From assembly GCA_003575245.1 (NCBI GenBank), contig NMQN01000381.1, positions 1 through 8,727 of the forward strand: DNA of 8,727 bases, given 5' to 3'. Shown here piece after piece: positions 1-6,485 of this stretch. This DNA is from Candidatus Atribacteria bacterium 1244-E10-H5-B2 (lineage in GTDB: Bacteria; Atribacterota; JS1; SB-45; 34-128). Below the pieces are notes generated by a model. That model ran no database searches, was not told the origin of the DNA, and worked only from the letters and a program-made list of their open reading frames with translations. The position numbers and the translations under genes are program-made. Position 1 is the stretch's first letter. Each line of letters opens with the position of its first letter.

Positions 1-111
1 GATTATGTCGTTGCCGGTGAGGATCCGGGCTCTAAATACCAAAAAGCCCAAAAATTAAGCGTACCTATAATTAGTGAAGAGGAATTTAAAAAAATAGCAG
101 GTATAGCGTAG
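1..111 (+). CDS. ligA: NAD-dependent DNA ligase LigA, C-terminal end (5' truncated by window)
   Basis: The first 111 bases read in frame 1 as 36 residues ([20 protein letters not shown], then [16 protein letters not shown]) followed by TAG. The pattern [28 protein letters not shown] is typical of the last part of the BRCT domain that closes bacterial NAD-dependent DNA ligases. LigA seals nicks in duplex DNA during replication and repair using NAD+ as the adenylate donor. Its catalytic core lies outside the window, so activity cannot be judged. The last codons (about 102-111, including the stop) lie inside a repeat whose inverted copy is at 435-450, so the final residues after EEEFKKI may come from repeat sequence rather than ancestral ligA. 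The position just before gatC is a gene order I associate with several low-GC bacteria. The family call is secure despite the short length. Confidence 0.88.
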   Translation, partial: DYVVAGEDPGSKYQKAQKLSVPIISEEEFKKIAGIA

Positions 112-132
112 AGCGTACAGCGTTTAGCGTAG
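105..132. repeat. Tandem 7-bp repeat, four AGCGTNN units
   Basis: Four consecutive heptamers AGCGTAG, AGCGTAC, AGCGTTT and AGCGTAG start at 105, 112, 119 and 126. The first contains the ligA stop codon. The right arm of the surrounding element has complementary units (CGCT at 400, 407, 421, 437 and 444, AGCT at 414), mostly at 7-bp spacing. A copy with one mismatch lies in inverted orientation at 8349-8371. Confidence 0.8.
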
Positions 133-324
133 AGGATAAATCAATAAGCTAAAAACGCAAAGCGAAAAGATAAAAACCATAACTAAAAATTCAAAGCCTC
201 TTTTTACCCTTGAGAGTTTATATAATTAAACTTAATATTTTTACTACTTACTTATTTTTATTTTAAATATATTATATTTGATTGTTATTTGTTCTTTAGC
301 GTCTAGTAATAAGCTAGGCTATTA

Positions 325-330
325 TATAAT
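325..330 (+). promoter_or_regulatory. Possible -10 box (TATAAT) upstream of the gat operon
   Basis: A perfect TATAAT lies 155 bases upstream of the gatC start, inside the AT-rich core of the inverted repeat. No convincing -35 hexamer lies at 16-18 bp, and another TATAAT at 221-226 equally lacks one. In such AT-rich DNA chance matches are expected, so this is only a candidate. If it is used, the transcript leader would contain the whole right arm of the repeat. Confidence 0.22.
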
Positions 331-484
331 TTTATTAATAAATTTAAGAGAATAATTAAAAAACAGTTCTTTAATTTTAAGTTTTGAGCTATGGTTTTAC
401 GCTTTACGCTTTTAGCTTTCCGCTATAAATACCATACGCTCTACGCTATATTACGAAATACGAATAAAACATGGAGGAAATATT

Positions 485-778
485 ATGACTGAAAAAATAA
501 TTACTAAAAAAGAAGTAGAATATGTGGCTAAATTAGCTAAATTAGAATTTAACGAGGAAGAAAAAGAAGAATTTACTTCTCAGCTAAATTCAATTTTAGA
601 TTATTTCAAAAAGTTAAATGAACTTAATACTGAAAAGGTTGAGCCTACTGCCTATGTTATTTCCATGCCTAATCTGCTGAATGAAGATGAGGTTAAACCT
701 TCTTTGCCTCAAAAAGAAGTCCTTTCCACTAGTAAATATGTTAAAAAAGGCTATTTCAAAGTTCCTAAAATAATGTAA
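485..778 (+). CDS. gatC: Asp-tRNA(Asn)/Glu-tRNA(Gln) amidotransferase subunit C
   Basis: This encodes a 97-residue protein, the usual GatC length. GatC is the small subunit that wraps around the GatA-GatB interface and stabilises the amidotransferase. The start is marked by GGAGG at 473-477, 7 bases before the ATG. Recognisable features are the N-terminal segment VAKLAKLEFNEEEKEEF (about residues 14-30), the helical region with FTSQLNSILDYFKKLNELNT, the VEPTAY turn, the LNEDEVKPSL stretch, and the C-terminal GYFKVPKIM, which corresponds to the common YFxVPxI ending. gatA begins 18 bases downstream and gatB overlaps gatA, so all three subunits come from one transcript. A cytoplasmic complex is expected. 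I see no abnormality. Confidence 0.95.
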   Translation: MTEKIITKKEVEYVAKLAKLEFNEEEKEEFTSQLNSILDYFKKLNELNTEKVEPTAYVISMPNLLNEDEVKPSLPQKEVLSTSKYVKKGYFKVPKIM

Positions 779-796
779 TCTAAGGAGGAGAGATAA

Positions 797-2287
797 TTGA
801 CCTTAAACCAATTAACTGCTCACGAAGTCATCAACTTAATTAGAAAAAAGAAAATTACTGCTTATGAAGTTATGCAGAATATTTTTAATCAGATAGATAA
901 AGTAGATAACTTGATTAGGGCTTTTTTGGTTCTTAATAAAGAAGAAGCATTAAAGCAAGCCAAAGAAATAGACATAAAAGTAAAAAATGGAAAAGAACTC
1001 CCTCTTTTAGCCGGAGTAGCGGTTGCTGTAAAGGATATAATAGCTACCCGTGGAATGGAGACTACCTGCGGTTCTAAAATACTAAAGGGTTTTATTCCAC
1101 CCTATAATGCTACGGTAATTAGTAGATTAAAAGAAGCAGGGGCTATAATAATAGGAAAAACTAATATGGATGAGTTTGCCATGGGTTCATCTACTGAAAA
1201 TTCTGCCTTTGGCCCTACTCATAATCCCTGGGATTTAGAAAGAGTGCCCGGTGGTTCCAGTGGTGGTTCAACTGCTGCCGTAGCAGCAGATGAGACCTTT
1301 GTTGCTTTAGGCACAGATACGGGAGGTTCTGTACGTCAGCCTGCATCTCTCTGCGGAATGGTGGGATTAAAACCGACTTATGGAAGGGTCTCCAGATACG
1401 GTTTGGTTGCCTATGCTTCGTCTTTAGATCAGATAGGGTCTATAACCAAAGATGTGACCGACTGTGCTCTGATAATGAAAGTTATAAGCGGACATGATAA
1501 TATGGATTCCACTTCCCTAAATTTGGAAGTTCCTGATTATTTAAAATCTTGCCAGGCAGGAATAAAGGATTTAAAAATAGGTGTTCCTAAGGAATATTTT
1601 ATCGAAGGAATAGACCCGGAAGTTAAGGATGCACTGTACAAAGCTTTGAAAATATTCGAAAAATTAGGAGCAAATATTGAAGAAGCATCATTACCCCATA
1701 CGGAATATTCTCTGCCCACTTATTACTTGATTGCTACCGCAGAAGCAAGTTCAAACTTAGCGAGATATGATGGCGTGCAATATGGTTATAGAGCAGAAGA
1801 CTATGAAGATCTGTCCTCTATGTATCAGAGGAACAGAAGTGAAGGTTTTGGAAGTGAAGTAAAAAGAAGAATTATGCTGGGTACATATGCCTTGAGCTCA
1901 GGTTATTATGATGCTTATTATTTGAAAGCCCAGAAAGTTCGTACTTTAATAAAAGAAGATTTTGATAAAGTATTTAGTAAATACGATATCCTTGTTACCC
2001 CTACTTCTCCGACCCCTGCTTTTAAGCTGAAGGAGAAGGTATTAGATCCTTTAACTATGTATCTCTCTGATATTTATACTGTCCCAATTAATTTAGCCGG
2101 TATACCTGCAATTTCTCTTAATTGCGGATATAGCAAAAGTAATTTGCCGATAGGTTTACAAATTATAGGTAAGCATTTTAGTGAAGAGACCATATTACGA
2201 GCAGCATTTAACTTTGAACAAAATAATGATGTAGAAAAGAAGAAGCCATCGATAAAACCAGCAAAAGATAAGGGAGCAGCAGAATGA
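797..2287 (+). CDS. gatA: Asp-tRNA(Asn)/Glu-tRNA(Gln) amidotransferase subunit A (TTG start)
   Basis: This 496-residue amidase-signature protein is the glutaminase subunit of GatCAB. It releases ammonia from glutamine and passes it to GatB, which amidates Glu-tRNA(Gln) and/or Asp-tRNA(Asn). The amidase catalytic triad is intact: Lys79 (VAVKD), Ser154 in the PGGSSGGS loop (151-158) and Ser178 in [12 protein letters not shown] (172-183). The spacing is that of characterised GatA proteins. Translation must begin at TTG 797: an in-frame TAA sits immediately before it at 794-796, and a strong AAGGAGGAG at 782-790 precedes it at proper spacing. The C-terminal [13 protein letters not shown] and LPIGLQIIG segments are also typical. 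The stop codon overlaps the gatB start (ATGA), which suggests translational coupling. The tail after about residue 475 is lysine-rich and not conserved in my memory of the family. Confidence 0.97.
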   Translation: MTLNQLTAHEVINLIRKKKITAYEVMQNIFNQIDKVDNLIRAFLVLNKEEALKQAKEIDIKVKNGKELPLLAGVAVAVKDIIATRGMETTCGSKILKGFIPPYNATVISRLKEAGAIIIGKTNMDEFAMGSSTENSAFGPTHNPWDLERVPGGSSGGSTAAVAADETFVALGTDTGGSVRQPASLCGMVGLKPTYGRVSRYGLVAYASSLDQIGSITKDVTDCALIMKVISGHDNMDSTSLNLEVPDYLKSCQAGIKDLKIGVPKEYFIEGIDPEVKDALYKALKIFEKLGANIEEASLPHTEYSLPTYYLIATAEASSNLARYDGVQYGYRAEDYEDLSSMYQRNRSEGFGSEVKRRIMLGTYALSSGYYDAYYLKAQKVRTLIKEDFDKVFSKYDILVTPTSPTPAFKLKEKVLDPLTMYLSDIYTVPINLAGIPAISLNCGYSKSNLPIGLQIIGKHFSEETILRAAFNFEQNNDVEKKKPSIKPAKDKGAAE

Positions 2288-3732
2288 AAGAAGAAATAGT
2301 AATCGGTTTAGAAATTCATATCCAATTAATGACTAAAGCAAAAATGTTTTGTCATTGCAGCACTGATTATATCGGTAAAGAGCCTAATACCAATACCTGT
2401 CCGGTGTGTTTAGGTTTACCCGGTTCACTTCCCGTACTTAATAAAAAAGTATTAGAATTTGCCATAAGAACTGCGGTGGCTTTGAATTGTGAAATAAATC
2501 AGATAAGCAGATTTCACCGAAAAAATTATTTTTATCCCGACTTGCCTAAAGCTTATCAGATTTCTCAATTTGATATTCCTTTGGGAGTAAATGGATATAT
2601 GGAGATTTCTCTTCCAAAAAGCAAAGAAAAGCACAGGGTTGGGATTACTCGGGTTCACATAGAGGAAGATGCCGGTAAACTGGTTCATGAGGGAAATATT
2701 GCTTCCTCATCTTACTCTCTGGTAGATTATAACCGTTGCGGAATTCCCCTGGCAGAAATTGTAACCGAGCCTGATTTTTGTTTTCCCGAAGAAGTTCGGA
2801 TATTCTTGGTAAAATTAAGAAGTATAGTCCAGCATTTGGGAGTGTGTGACGGCAATATGGAAGAAGGTTCGATGCGTTGCGATGCCAATGTTTCACTTAG
2901 AGATGCGAAAACCGGTGCTTTGGGTACCAAAGTAGAAATAAAGAATATGAATTCTTTTAAAGCAGTCAAGAAAGCCTTACAATTTGAGGTGGACCGCCAA
3001 AAGAGACTCCTGGCTGAAGGAGAAAAAATAGTTCAGGAAACCAGGCACTGGGATGAATCAAAGAACGTTACTATCTCAATGCGAAGCAAAGAAGAGGCCC
3101 ATGATTACCGTTATTTCCCTGAGCCGGATCTTTTACCTATTAAGGTAGATGTAAAAATGATTGATAAGATCAGGAAAAGCCTTCCTGAATTACCTGAAGC
3201 AAGAAGAGAGCGGTTTATTGAAAATTATCAGATTCCCAAATATGATGCAGAGATATTAACCTCGAGCAAAGCATTGGGTGATTATTACGAAAAGGCTGCT
3301 TCCTTATATCCTAATAGTAAAATTTTAAGTAATTGGATTATGGGAGAATTAATGCGTTATTTAAATGAGGAGAAGATAGAGATAGATGAATCTCCTATTT
3401 CTCCTGAAAAATTAGTAGAGATGTTAAAGTTAATAGATGAGGGAGTAATTAGTGGCAAGATGGCTAAAGATGTATTTGAAAAGATGTTTAAGACTGGAAG
3501 AGACGCCTCTCAAATTGTGAAAGAAAGTGGAATTACTCAGATTACCGATGAAAATGAATTATTTGAAGTAATAGATAATGTGATTAAGGAAAACCCCAAA
3601 TCGATAGATGATTTTAACCAGGGGAAGGAAAAGGCTTTAAATTTCTTAGTAGGGCAAGTAATGCGCTATACTAAAGGTAGAGCTAAACCAGATTTTGTTT
3701 TTGAAGCTATAAAACAGAGGATAAATGAATAA
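2284..3732 (+). CDS. gatB: Asp-tRNA(Asn)/Glu-tRNA(Gln) amidotransferase subunit B
   Basis: This 482-residue protein, full length for the family, is the kinase/transamidase subunit of GatCAB. It activates the side-chain carboxylate of tRNA-bound Glu or Asp with ATP and replaces it with an amide using ammonia from GatA. The start overlaps the gatA stop by four bases. Visible landmarks are [10 protein letters not shown] (6-15, with Glu10 and His12 of the phosphorylation site), a zinc-type CxC...CxxC set at Cys23, Cys25, Cys39 and Cys42, [11 protein letters not shown] (123-133), [17 protein letters not shown] (148-164), [12 protein letters not shown] (193-204), [10 protein letters not shown] (216-225) and [11 protein letters not shown] (273-283). 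The C-terminal YqeY-like tRNA-binding region carries [11 protein letters not shown] (391-401) and [16 protein letters not shown] (454-469). All expected regions are present. A GatCAB operon implies that the organism lacks GlnRS, AsnRS or both, but which one cannot be told here. Confidence 0.97.
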   Translation: MKEEIVIGLEIHIQLMTKAKMFCHCSTDYIGKEPNTNTCPVCLGLPGSLPVLNKKVLEFAIRTAVALNCEINQISRFHRKNYFYPDLPKAYQISQFDIPLGVNGYMEISLPKSKEKHRVGITRVHIEEDAGKLVHEGNIASSSYSLVDYNRCGIPLAEIVTEPDFCFPEEVRIFLVKLRSIVQHLGVCDGNMEEGSMRCDANVSLRDAKTGALGTKVEIKNMNSFKAVKKALQFEVDRQKRLLAEGEKIVQETRHWDESKNVTISMRSKEEAHDYRYFPEPDLLPIKVDVKMIDKIRKSLPELPEARRERFIENYQIPKYDAEILTSSKALGDYYEKAASLYPNSKILSNWIMGELMRYLNEEKIEIDESPISPEKLVEMLKLIDEGVISGKMAKDVFEKMFKTGRDASQIVKESGITQITDENELFEVIDNVIKENPKSIDDFNQGKEKALNFLVGQVMRYTKGRAKPDFVFEAIKQRINE

Positions 3733-3741
3733 AGCAATAAT

Positions 3742-4977
3742 ATGAAATTACCTAAAATGCTGAATTATTATAGCAAGTTACCTAATAGCATCTATATATT
3801 ATTCTTCGCCCGAATGGTAAACTCTATGGGGGCTTTTGTCTATCCTTTTTTAACTATTTATTTAACTAAAACACTATCCCTGGATGAAGGGGAAGCTGGT
3901 TTTATAGTGATGCTTGCCATTACAGCTCATCTCCCCGGCTTAATAGTGGGAGGAAGATTAGCTGATTGGTTAGGAAGAAAAAAAATCTTTCTTTTCTTTC
4001 AGGGTATGGCAGCAATTTGCTTTATACCTTGCGCATTTTTAAATAATTCACTTTTAATTCCCCGGTTGTTGATTTTGTCTGCGTTTTTTCTGGGAGCTGC
4101 TCAACCCGCCAGCACTGCCATGACAGCAGATTTGACTAATCCGAACAACCGAAAGGCCGCCTTCTCTCTTTTGTATTTAGGTAATAATATCGGTTTTGCT
4201 GTAGGACCACTAATTGCGGGCTTTCTCTATAATAATTATTTAATGTGGATATTTTTAGGAGATGCTGCCACTACATTTGCTTCCTTAGTTTTGGTCTATC
4301 TATTTATTAAAGAGACTCTTCCCTCAAAAGAAAAGATAGAAGAGAGTTTTAAGCTGGAAAATAATTATGAAAGAGCCGAAAAGGGTAATTTATGGCAGGT
4401 TTTATGGAAAAGACCCAGGCTTTTATTGTTTACCCTGATATCCTTAATTTATAGTTTTGTTTATGCCCAAACAACTTTTAGTATTCCCATTCAAGTTATT
4501 GAGCTATTTGGAGACAAGGGTCCTAAGATGTTTGGTGTAATTATGACCACTAATGCTCTTGTAGTATCTTGTCTGACCATAATTATAATAAGCCTTACCC
4601 ATAAAATAAAACCAGTGCTTAATGTAGCTTTAGCCGGAGCATTATACGCTATAGGATTTGGTATGATATTTTTTATAAACGGTCTACCCTGGTTATTGTT
4701 TTCTACGATAATTTGGAGTATAGGAGAAATATTAGTAACTACCAATACTAATGTTTATATTGCAAGTCATACCCCGATGTCTCATCGCGGGAGATTTAAT
4801 GCAGTTATACCGGTTATAATGGGAGCAGGATTCGCCCTGGGGCCGTTAATTAGCGGAGATTATATAAGAAAATATGGAATTAATAATATTTGGCCTGTAA
4901 TAGGTTTTTTAAGCGTAGCAGCGGCAGTATTAATGTATTTTCTATATTTCAGTGAAAAGAAGAGGAAAAAGTTTTAA
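3742..4977 (+). CDS. Major facilitator superfamily transporter (likely efflux type)
   Basis: This 411-residue integral membrane protein has about twelve hydrophobic segments, the standard MFS length. Between segments 2 and 3 it carries motif A, GGRLADWLGRKK (residues 70-81). After segment 5 there is a motif-C-like GFAVGPLIAGF (151-161), echoed in the second half by GAGFALGPLISG (361-372). A charged central loop (about 193-217) separates the two six-helix halves. These traits fit proton-coupled drug or metabolite efflux proteins of the MFS_1 type, but the substrate cannot be read from the sequence. The gene begins 10 bases after the gatB stop codon and probably shares the gat transcript. No good Shine-Dalgarno sequence lies just ahead of ATG 3742. 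A six-codon reading frame (3725-3745) ends in ATGA overlap with this start, so translation may rely on coupling. The gene faces the next gene convergently across 63 bases. Confidence 0.85.
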   Translation: MKLPKMLNYYSKLPNSIYILFFARMVNSMGAFVYPFLTIYLTKTLSLDEGEAGFIVMLAITAHLPGLIVGGRLADWLGRKKIFLFFQGMAAICFIPCAFLNNSLLIPRLLILSAFFLGAAQPASTAMTADLTNPNNRKAAFSLLYLGNNIGFAVGPLIAGFLYNNYLMWIFLGDAATTFASLVLVYLFIKETLPSKEKIEESFKLENNYERAEKGNLWQVLWKRPRLLLFTLISLIYSFVYAQTTFSIPIQVIELFGDKGPKMFGVIMTTNALVVSCLTIIIISLTHKIKPVLNVALAGALYAIGFGMIFFINGLPWLLFSTIIWSIGEILVTTNTNVYIASHTPMSHRGRFNAVIPVIMGAGFALGPLISGDYIRKYGINNIWPVIGFLSVAAAVLMYFLYFSEKKRKKF

Positions 4978-5040
4978 TTTATTAACTTTAGAAGCTTTTT
5001 CATAACAATTTTTATTGAACTTTTTATTTTAATTATTTTA

Positions 5041-5769
5041 TTACCTCTTTTTAAAGAGATTAAAGAATCTATCCTGATAATATTCGAATAATCCCCAGAT
5101 ATCCAATTCTTCTTTTAATTTAACCGGCTCCAATTCTCCTTTTTCTGCTAATTTAAATAATTTTATTATTTCTTCTCGGGCAGCTACCGGAACACCGAAT
5201 TTATCTTTAGCGATAATAGCTTGACCAATCTGGTTTATGCCTATGAATCCTCTGCTCTTAAAATCAGGTATCTGGGCTGAATAAATACTTCTAACCATCA
5301 TATCTAAAATAAACTTAGAAAGAGATACATCCCAGAGATCGGCTACGCCTTTAATAACAGCACAAAGGGAATCCCCCTTTTTATCTATTTCATTATTAAT
5401 ATTTTCTGCCACGGTTAACAAAGGACCAGAAACAAAATTCATTTCGTCAAGTTCTTTGTTAACTTTAAATTTATAAAGAATTCCTGCTAAATCAGGATAT
5501 TGGCTGGCTAGTGTTTCAAATGCTTTTTTAGCTTCATTGCTAAACCCCTCTATCCTAAACATATAAGAAGGAGTAAGTAATTTGGGTTGATACCAGCTAA
5601 CCTTTCCCTCTCTAACTACGGTTTCTAAATTATCTTTGGTAAATTCAGAATATACTGGTTCAGTTAGTACGTAATAATGAATTACCGAAGAACCAAAGGT
5701 GGATATGAGTTGTTCAGGTCTTCTTAATATTTCAGTATGTTCAAAGGCGTACCTTATTCTTTCGTTCAT
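5041..5769 (-). CDS. Conserved-looking hypothetical protein, 242 aa
   Basis: The function is not recognised. The protein is predicted soluble and cytoplasmic: no signal peptide, no membrane segment and no cysteine cluster (a single Cys at 136). It is largely alpha-helical, with a well-ordered composition. Segments that look like conserved family blocks are an N-terminal region with RYAFEHTEILRRP (6-18) and STFGSSVIHYYVLTEPVYSE (23-42), the EGFSNEAKKAFETLA stretch (74-88), a central LWDVSLSKFILDMM (145-158), and a C-terminal LDIWGLFEYYQDRFFNLF (222-239). I recall similar proteins only as uncharacterised entries. An in-frame TAA three codons upstream makes ATG 5769 the first usable start. The only good ribosome-site-like sequence (GGGAG, 5792-5788) is 18 bases away, next to a two-codon ATG-AGA-TAA. 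The gene stands alone on the minus strand between two plus-strand operons. Confidence 0.75.
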   Translation of the reverse strand: MNERIRYAFEHTEILRRPEQLISTFGSSVIHYYVLTEPVYSEFTKDNLETVVREGKVSWYQPKLLTPSYMFRIEGFSNEAKKAFETLASQYPDLAGILYKFKVNKELDEMNFVSGPLLTVAENINNEIDKKGDSLCAVIKGVADLWDVSLSKFILDMMVRSIYSAQIPDFKSRGFIGINQIGQAIIAKDKFGVPVAAREEIIKLFKLAEKGELEPVKLKEELDIWGLFEYYQDRFFNLFKKR

Positions 5770-5824
5770 AGTATGTTATCTCATTAACTCCCTTTTTATA
5801 ATTATTAAATTCGTAATAGACTAT

Positions 5825-5853
5825 GTGACAAAAAATATTTTTTAATATATAAT
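5825..5853 (+). promoter_or_regulatory. Sigma-70-type promoter for the SLOG/RNase H-dehydrogenase operon
   Basis: GTGACA (5825-5830, five of six matches to TTGACA) and a perfect TATAAT (5848-5853) are separated by exactly 17 bp. Transcription would start near 5860 and give a leader of about 100 bases before the first gene. The leader contains a fully A/T inverted repeat (5913-5921 with 5936-5944) just ahead of the G-rich ribosome site. This is the best promoter match I found in the window. Confidence 0.65.
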
Positions 5854-5966
5854 AGTGCCATCATTATTTTACTACAAAAAGGGTATCTATGTCACCTTTA
5901 TAATAATAAGAGAAATTAAATTTCAAAATAAATATATTTAATTTAAAAAGAGAGTGGGGGATTAGT

Positions 5967-6485
5967 ATCAGAAAAATTATTATTGGAGTTATGGGTGGAG
6001 GAGAAATAGTTAATGCCGGTGACTATGAAGTTGCTCGCCGCTTAGGTGGTCTAATTGCTAAGGAAGGGTGGATTTTATTAAACGGAGGGAGAGCTTCCGG
6101 GATTATGGAAGCCTCAGCTCGAGGGGCGAAAGAAAATGGCGGGTTAACTATTGGTATTTTGCCAGGCAATGACCCTGCATGGGCTTCTGAATATACCGAC
6201 ATTCCCATATTGACCGGGATAGGTCTTGCCCGGAATTACATTAATGTTTTAACCAGTAAAGTAATAGTTGCCCTTCCCGGGAGAACGGGAACTATTTCAG
6301 AGATTTCTTTAGCTTTAAATATTGGGAAAAAAGTGATTTCTTTAAATTTTGATTTGGGTCCTTTGTTTAAAAATTATGAAGAAGAGAAACAATTAATCTA
6401 CGCCAAACAGCCAGAAAAAGTGATAGATTTAATTAAAAGAATATTAAAAAGTGATTTTGATAAGGAAGTTGGGAAATATGTCTAA
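5967..6485 (+). CDS. TIGR00725 / SLOG-family Rossmann protein with a probable non-AUG start
   Basis: This is a small single-domain Rossmann protein related to the LOG (lysine-decarboxylase-like) superfamily. The family is built to bind nucleotide-type ligands, but the TIGR00725 branch has no firmly assigned role. From an ATC start at 5967 it has 172 residues beginning RKIIIGVMGGGE after the initiator. Further landmarks are GWILLNGGRASGIMEASARGAKENGG (with GGRASGIME at about 40-48), TIGILPGNDP (61-70), TGIGLARNYINVLTS (83-97), and PGRTGTISE (104-112), a variant of the LOG signature PGGxGTxxE with Arg for the second Gly. Starting at the first ATG (5991) would delete the first beta strand and half of the glycine loop. 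The real start is therefore probably ATC 5967 (G-run at 5956-5960, 6 bases away) or ATT 5961. It overlaps the next gene by 8 bases. Confidence 0.8.
   Translation: MRKIIIGVMGGGEIVNAGDYEVARRLGGLIAKEGWILLNGGRASGIMEASARGAKENGGLTIGILPGNDPAWASEYTDIPILTGIGLARNYINVLTSKVIVALPGRTGTISEISLALNIGKKVISLNFDLGPLFKNYEEEKQLIYAKQPEKVIDLIKRILKSDFDKEVGKYV

Larger units (their letters stand above)
102..450. repeat. Long imperfect inverted-repeat element between ligA and gatC
   Basis: This entry covers most of the gene-free stretch 112-484. Positions 102-117 (TATAGCGTAGAGCGTA) are the exact reverse complement of 435-450. Inward of these 16-bp tips the arms match again: 146-187 (starting AAGCTAAAAACGCAAAGCG) pairs with the complement of 381-418 (reading AAGCTAAAAGCGTAAAGCG on the other strand), with a few substitutions and one short gap. 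The roughly 190 bp between the arms are very AT-rich and show no open reading frame or RNA gene. The overall form, about 350 bp with matching ends and no coding capacity, resembles a MITE or a long transcribed hairpin. I see no convincing target-site duplication. The arms are also made of 7-bp units, which favours a locally expanded repeat over a true transposable element. What moves or expands it is unknown. Confidence 0.7.

Noticed and set aside
221..226. TATAAT as a gat promoter -10 box
   Set aside because: No acceptable -35 hexamer lies 15-19 bp upstream, and the sequence is so AT-rich that such hits are expected by chance.
112..484. tRNA, riboswitch or T-box upstream of the gat operon
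   Set aside because: No tRNA-like cloverleaf, T-box sequence or specifier structure could be recognised; the structure present is explained by the inverted heptamer repeat.
2452..2969. Minus-strand open frames opposite gatB
   Set aside because: They lie antisense to a highly conserved gene, overlap each other, lack ribosome sites and match no known protein pattern.
4978..5040. Terminator between the convergent MFS and hypothetical genes
   Set aside because: Only very short all-A/T stems (for example CAAT/ATTG at 5006-5017) with T-rich surroundings are visible, not distinguishable from background.
5899..5904. Second promoter (TATAAT) for the SLOG operon
   Set aside because: The -35 position reads AAAAAG, with no resemblance to TTGACA.
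6451..6477. Longer fusion start at GTG 6451
   Set aside because: AAGGAAG at 6462-6468 fits ATG 6478, which gives the typical RNase HI N-terminus. The nine extra residues would only overlap the upstream gene further.
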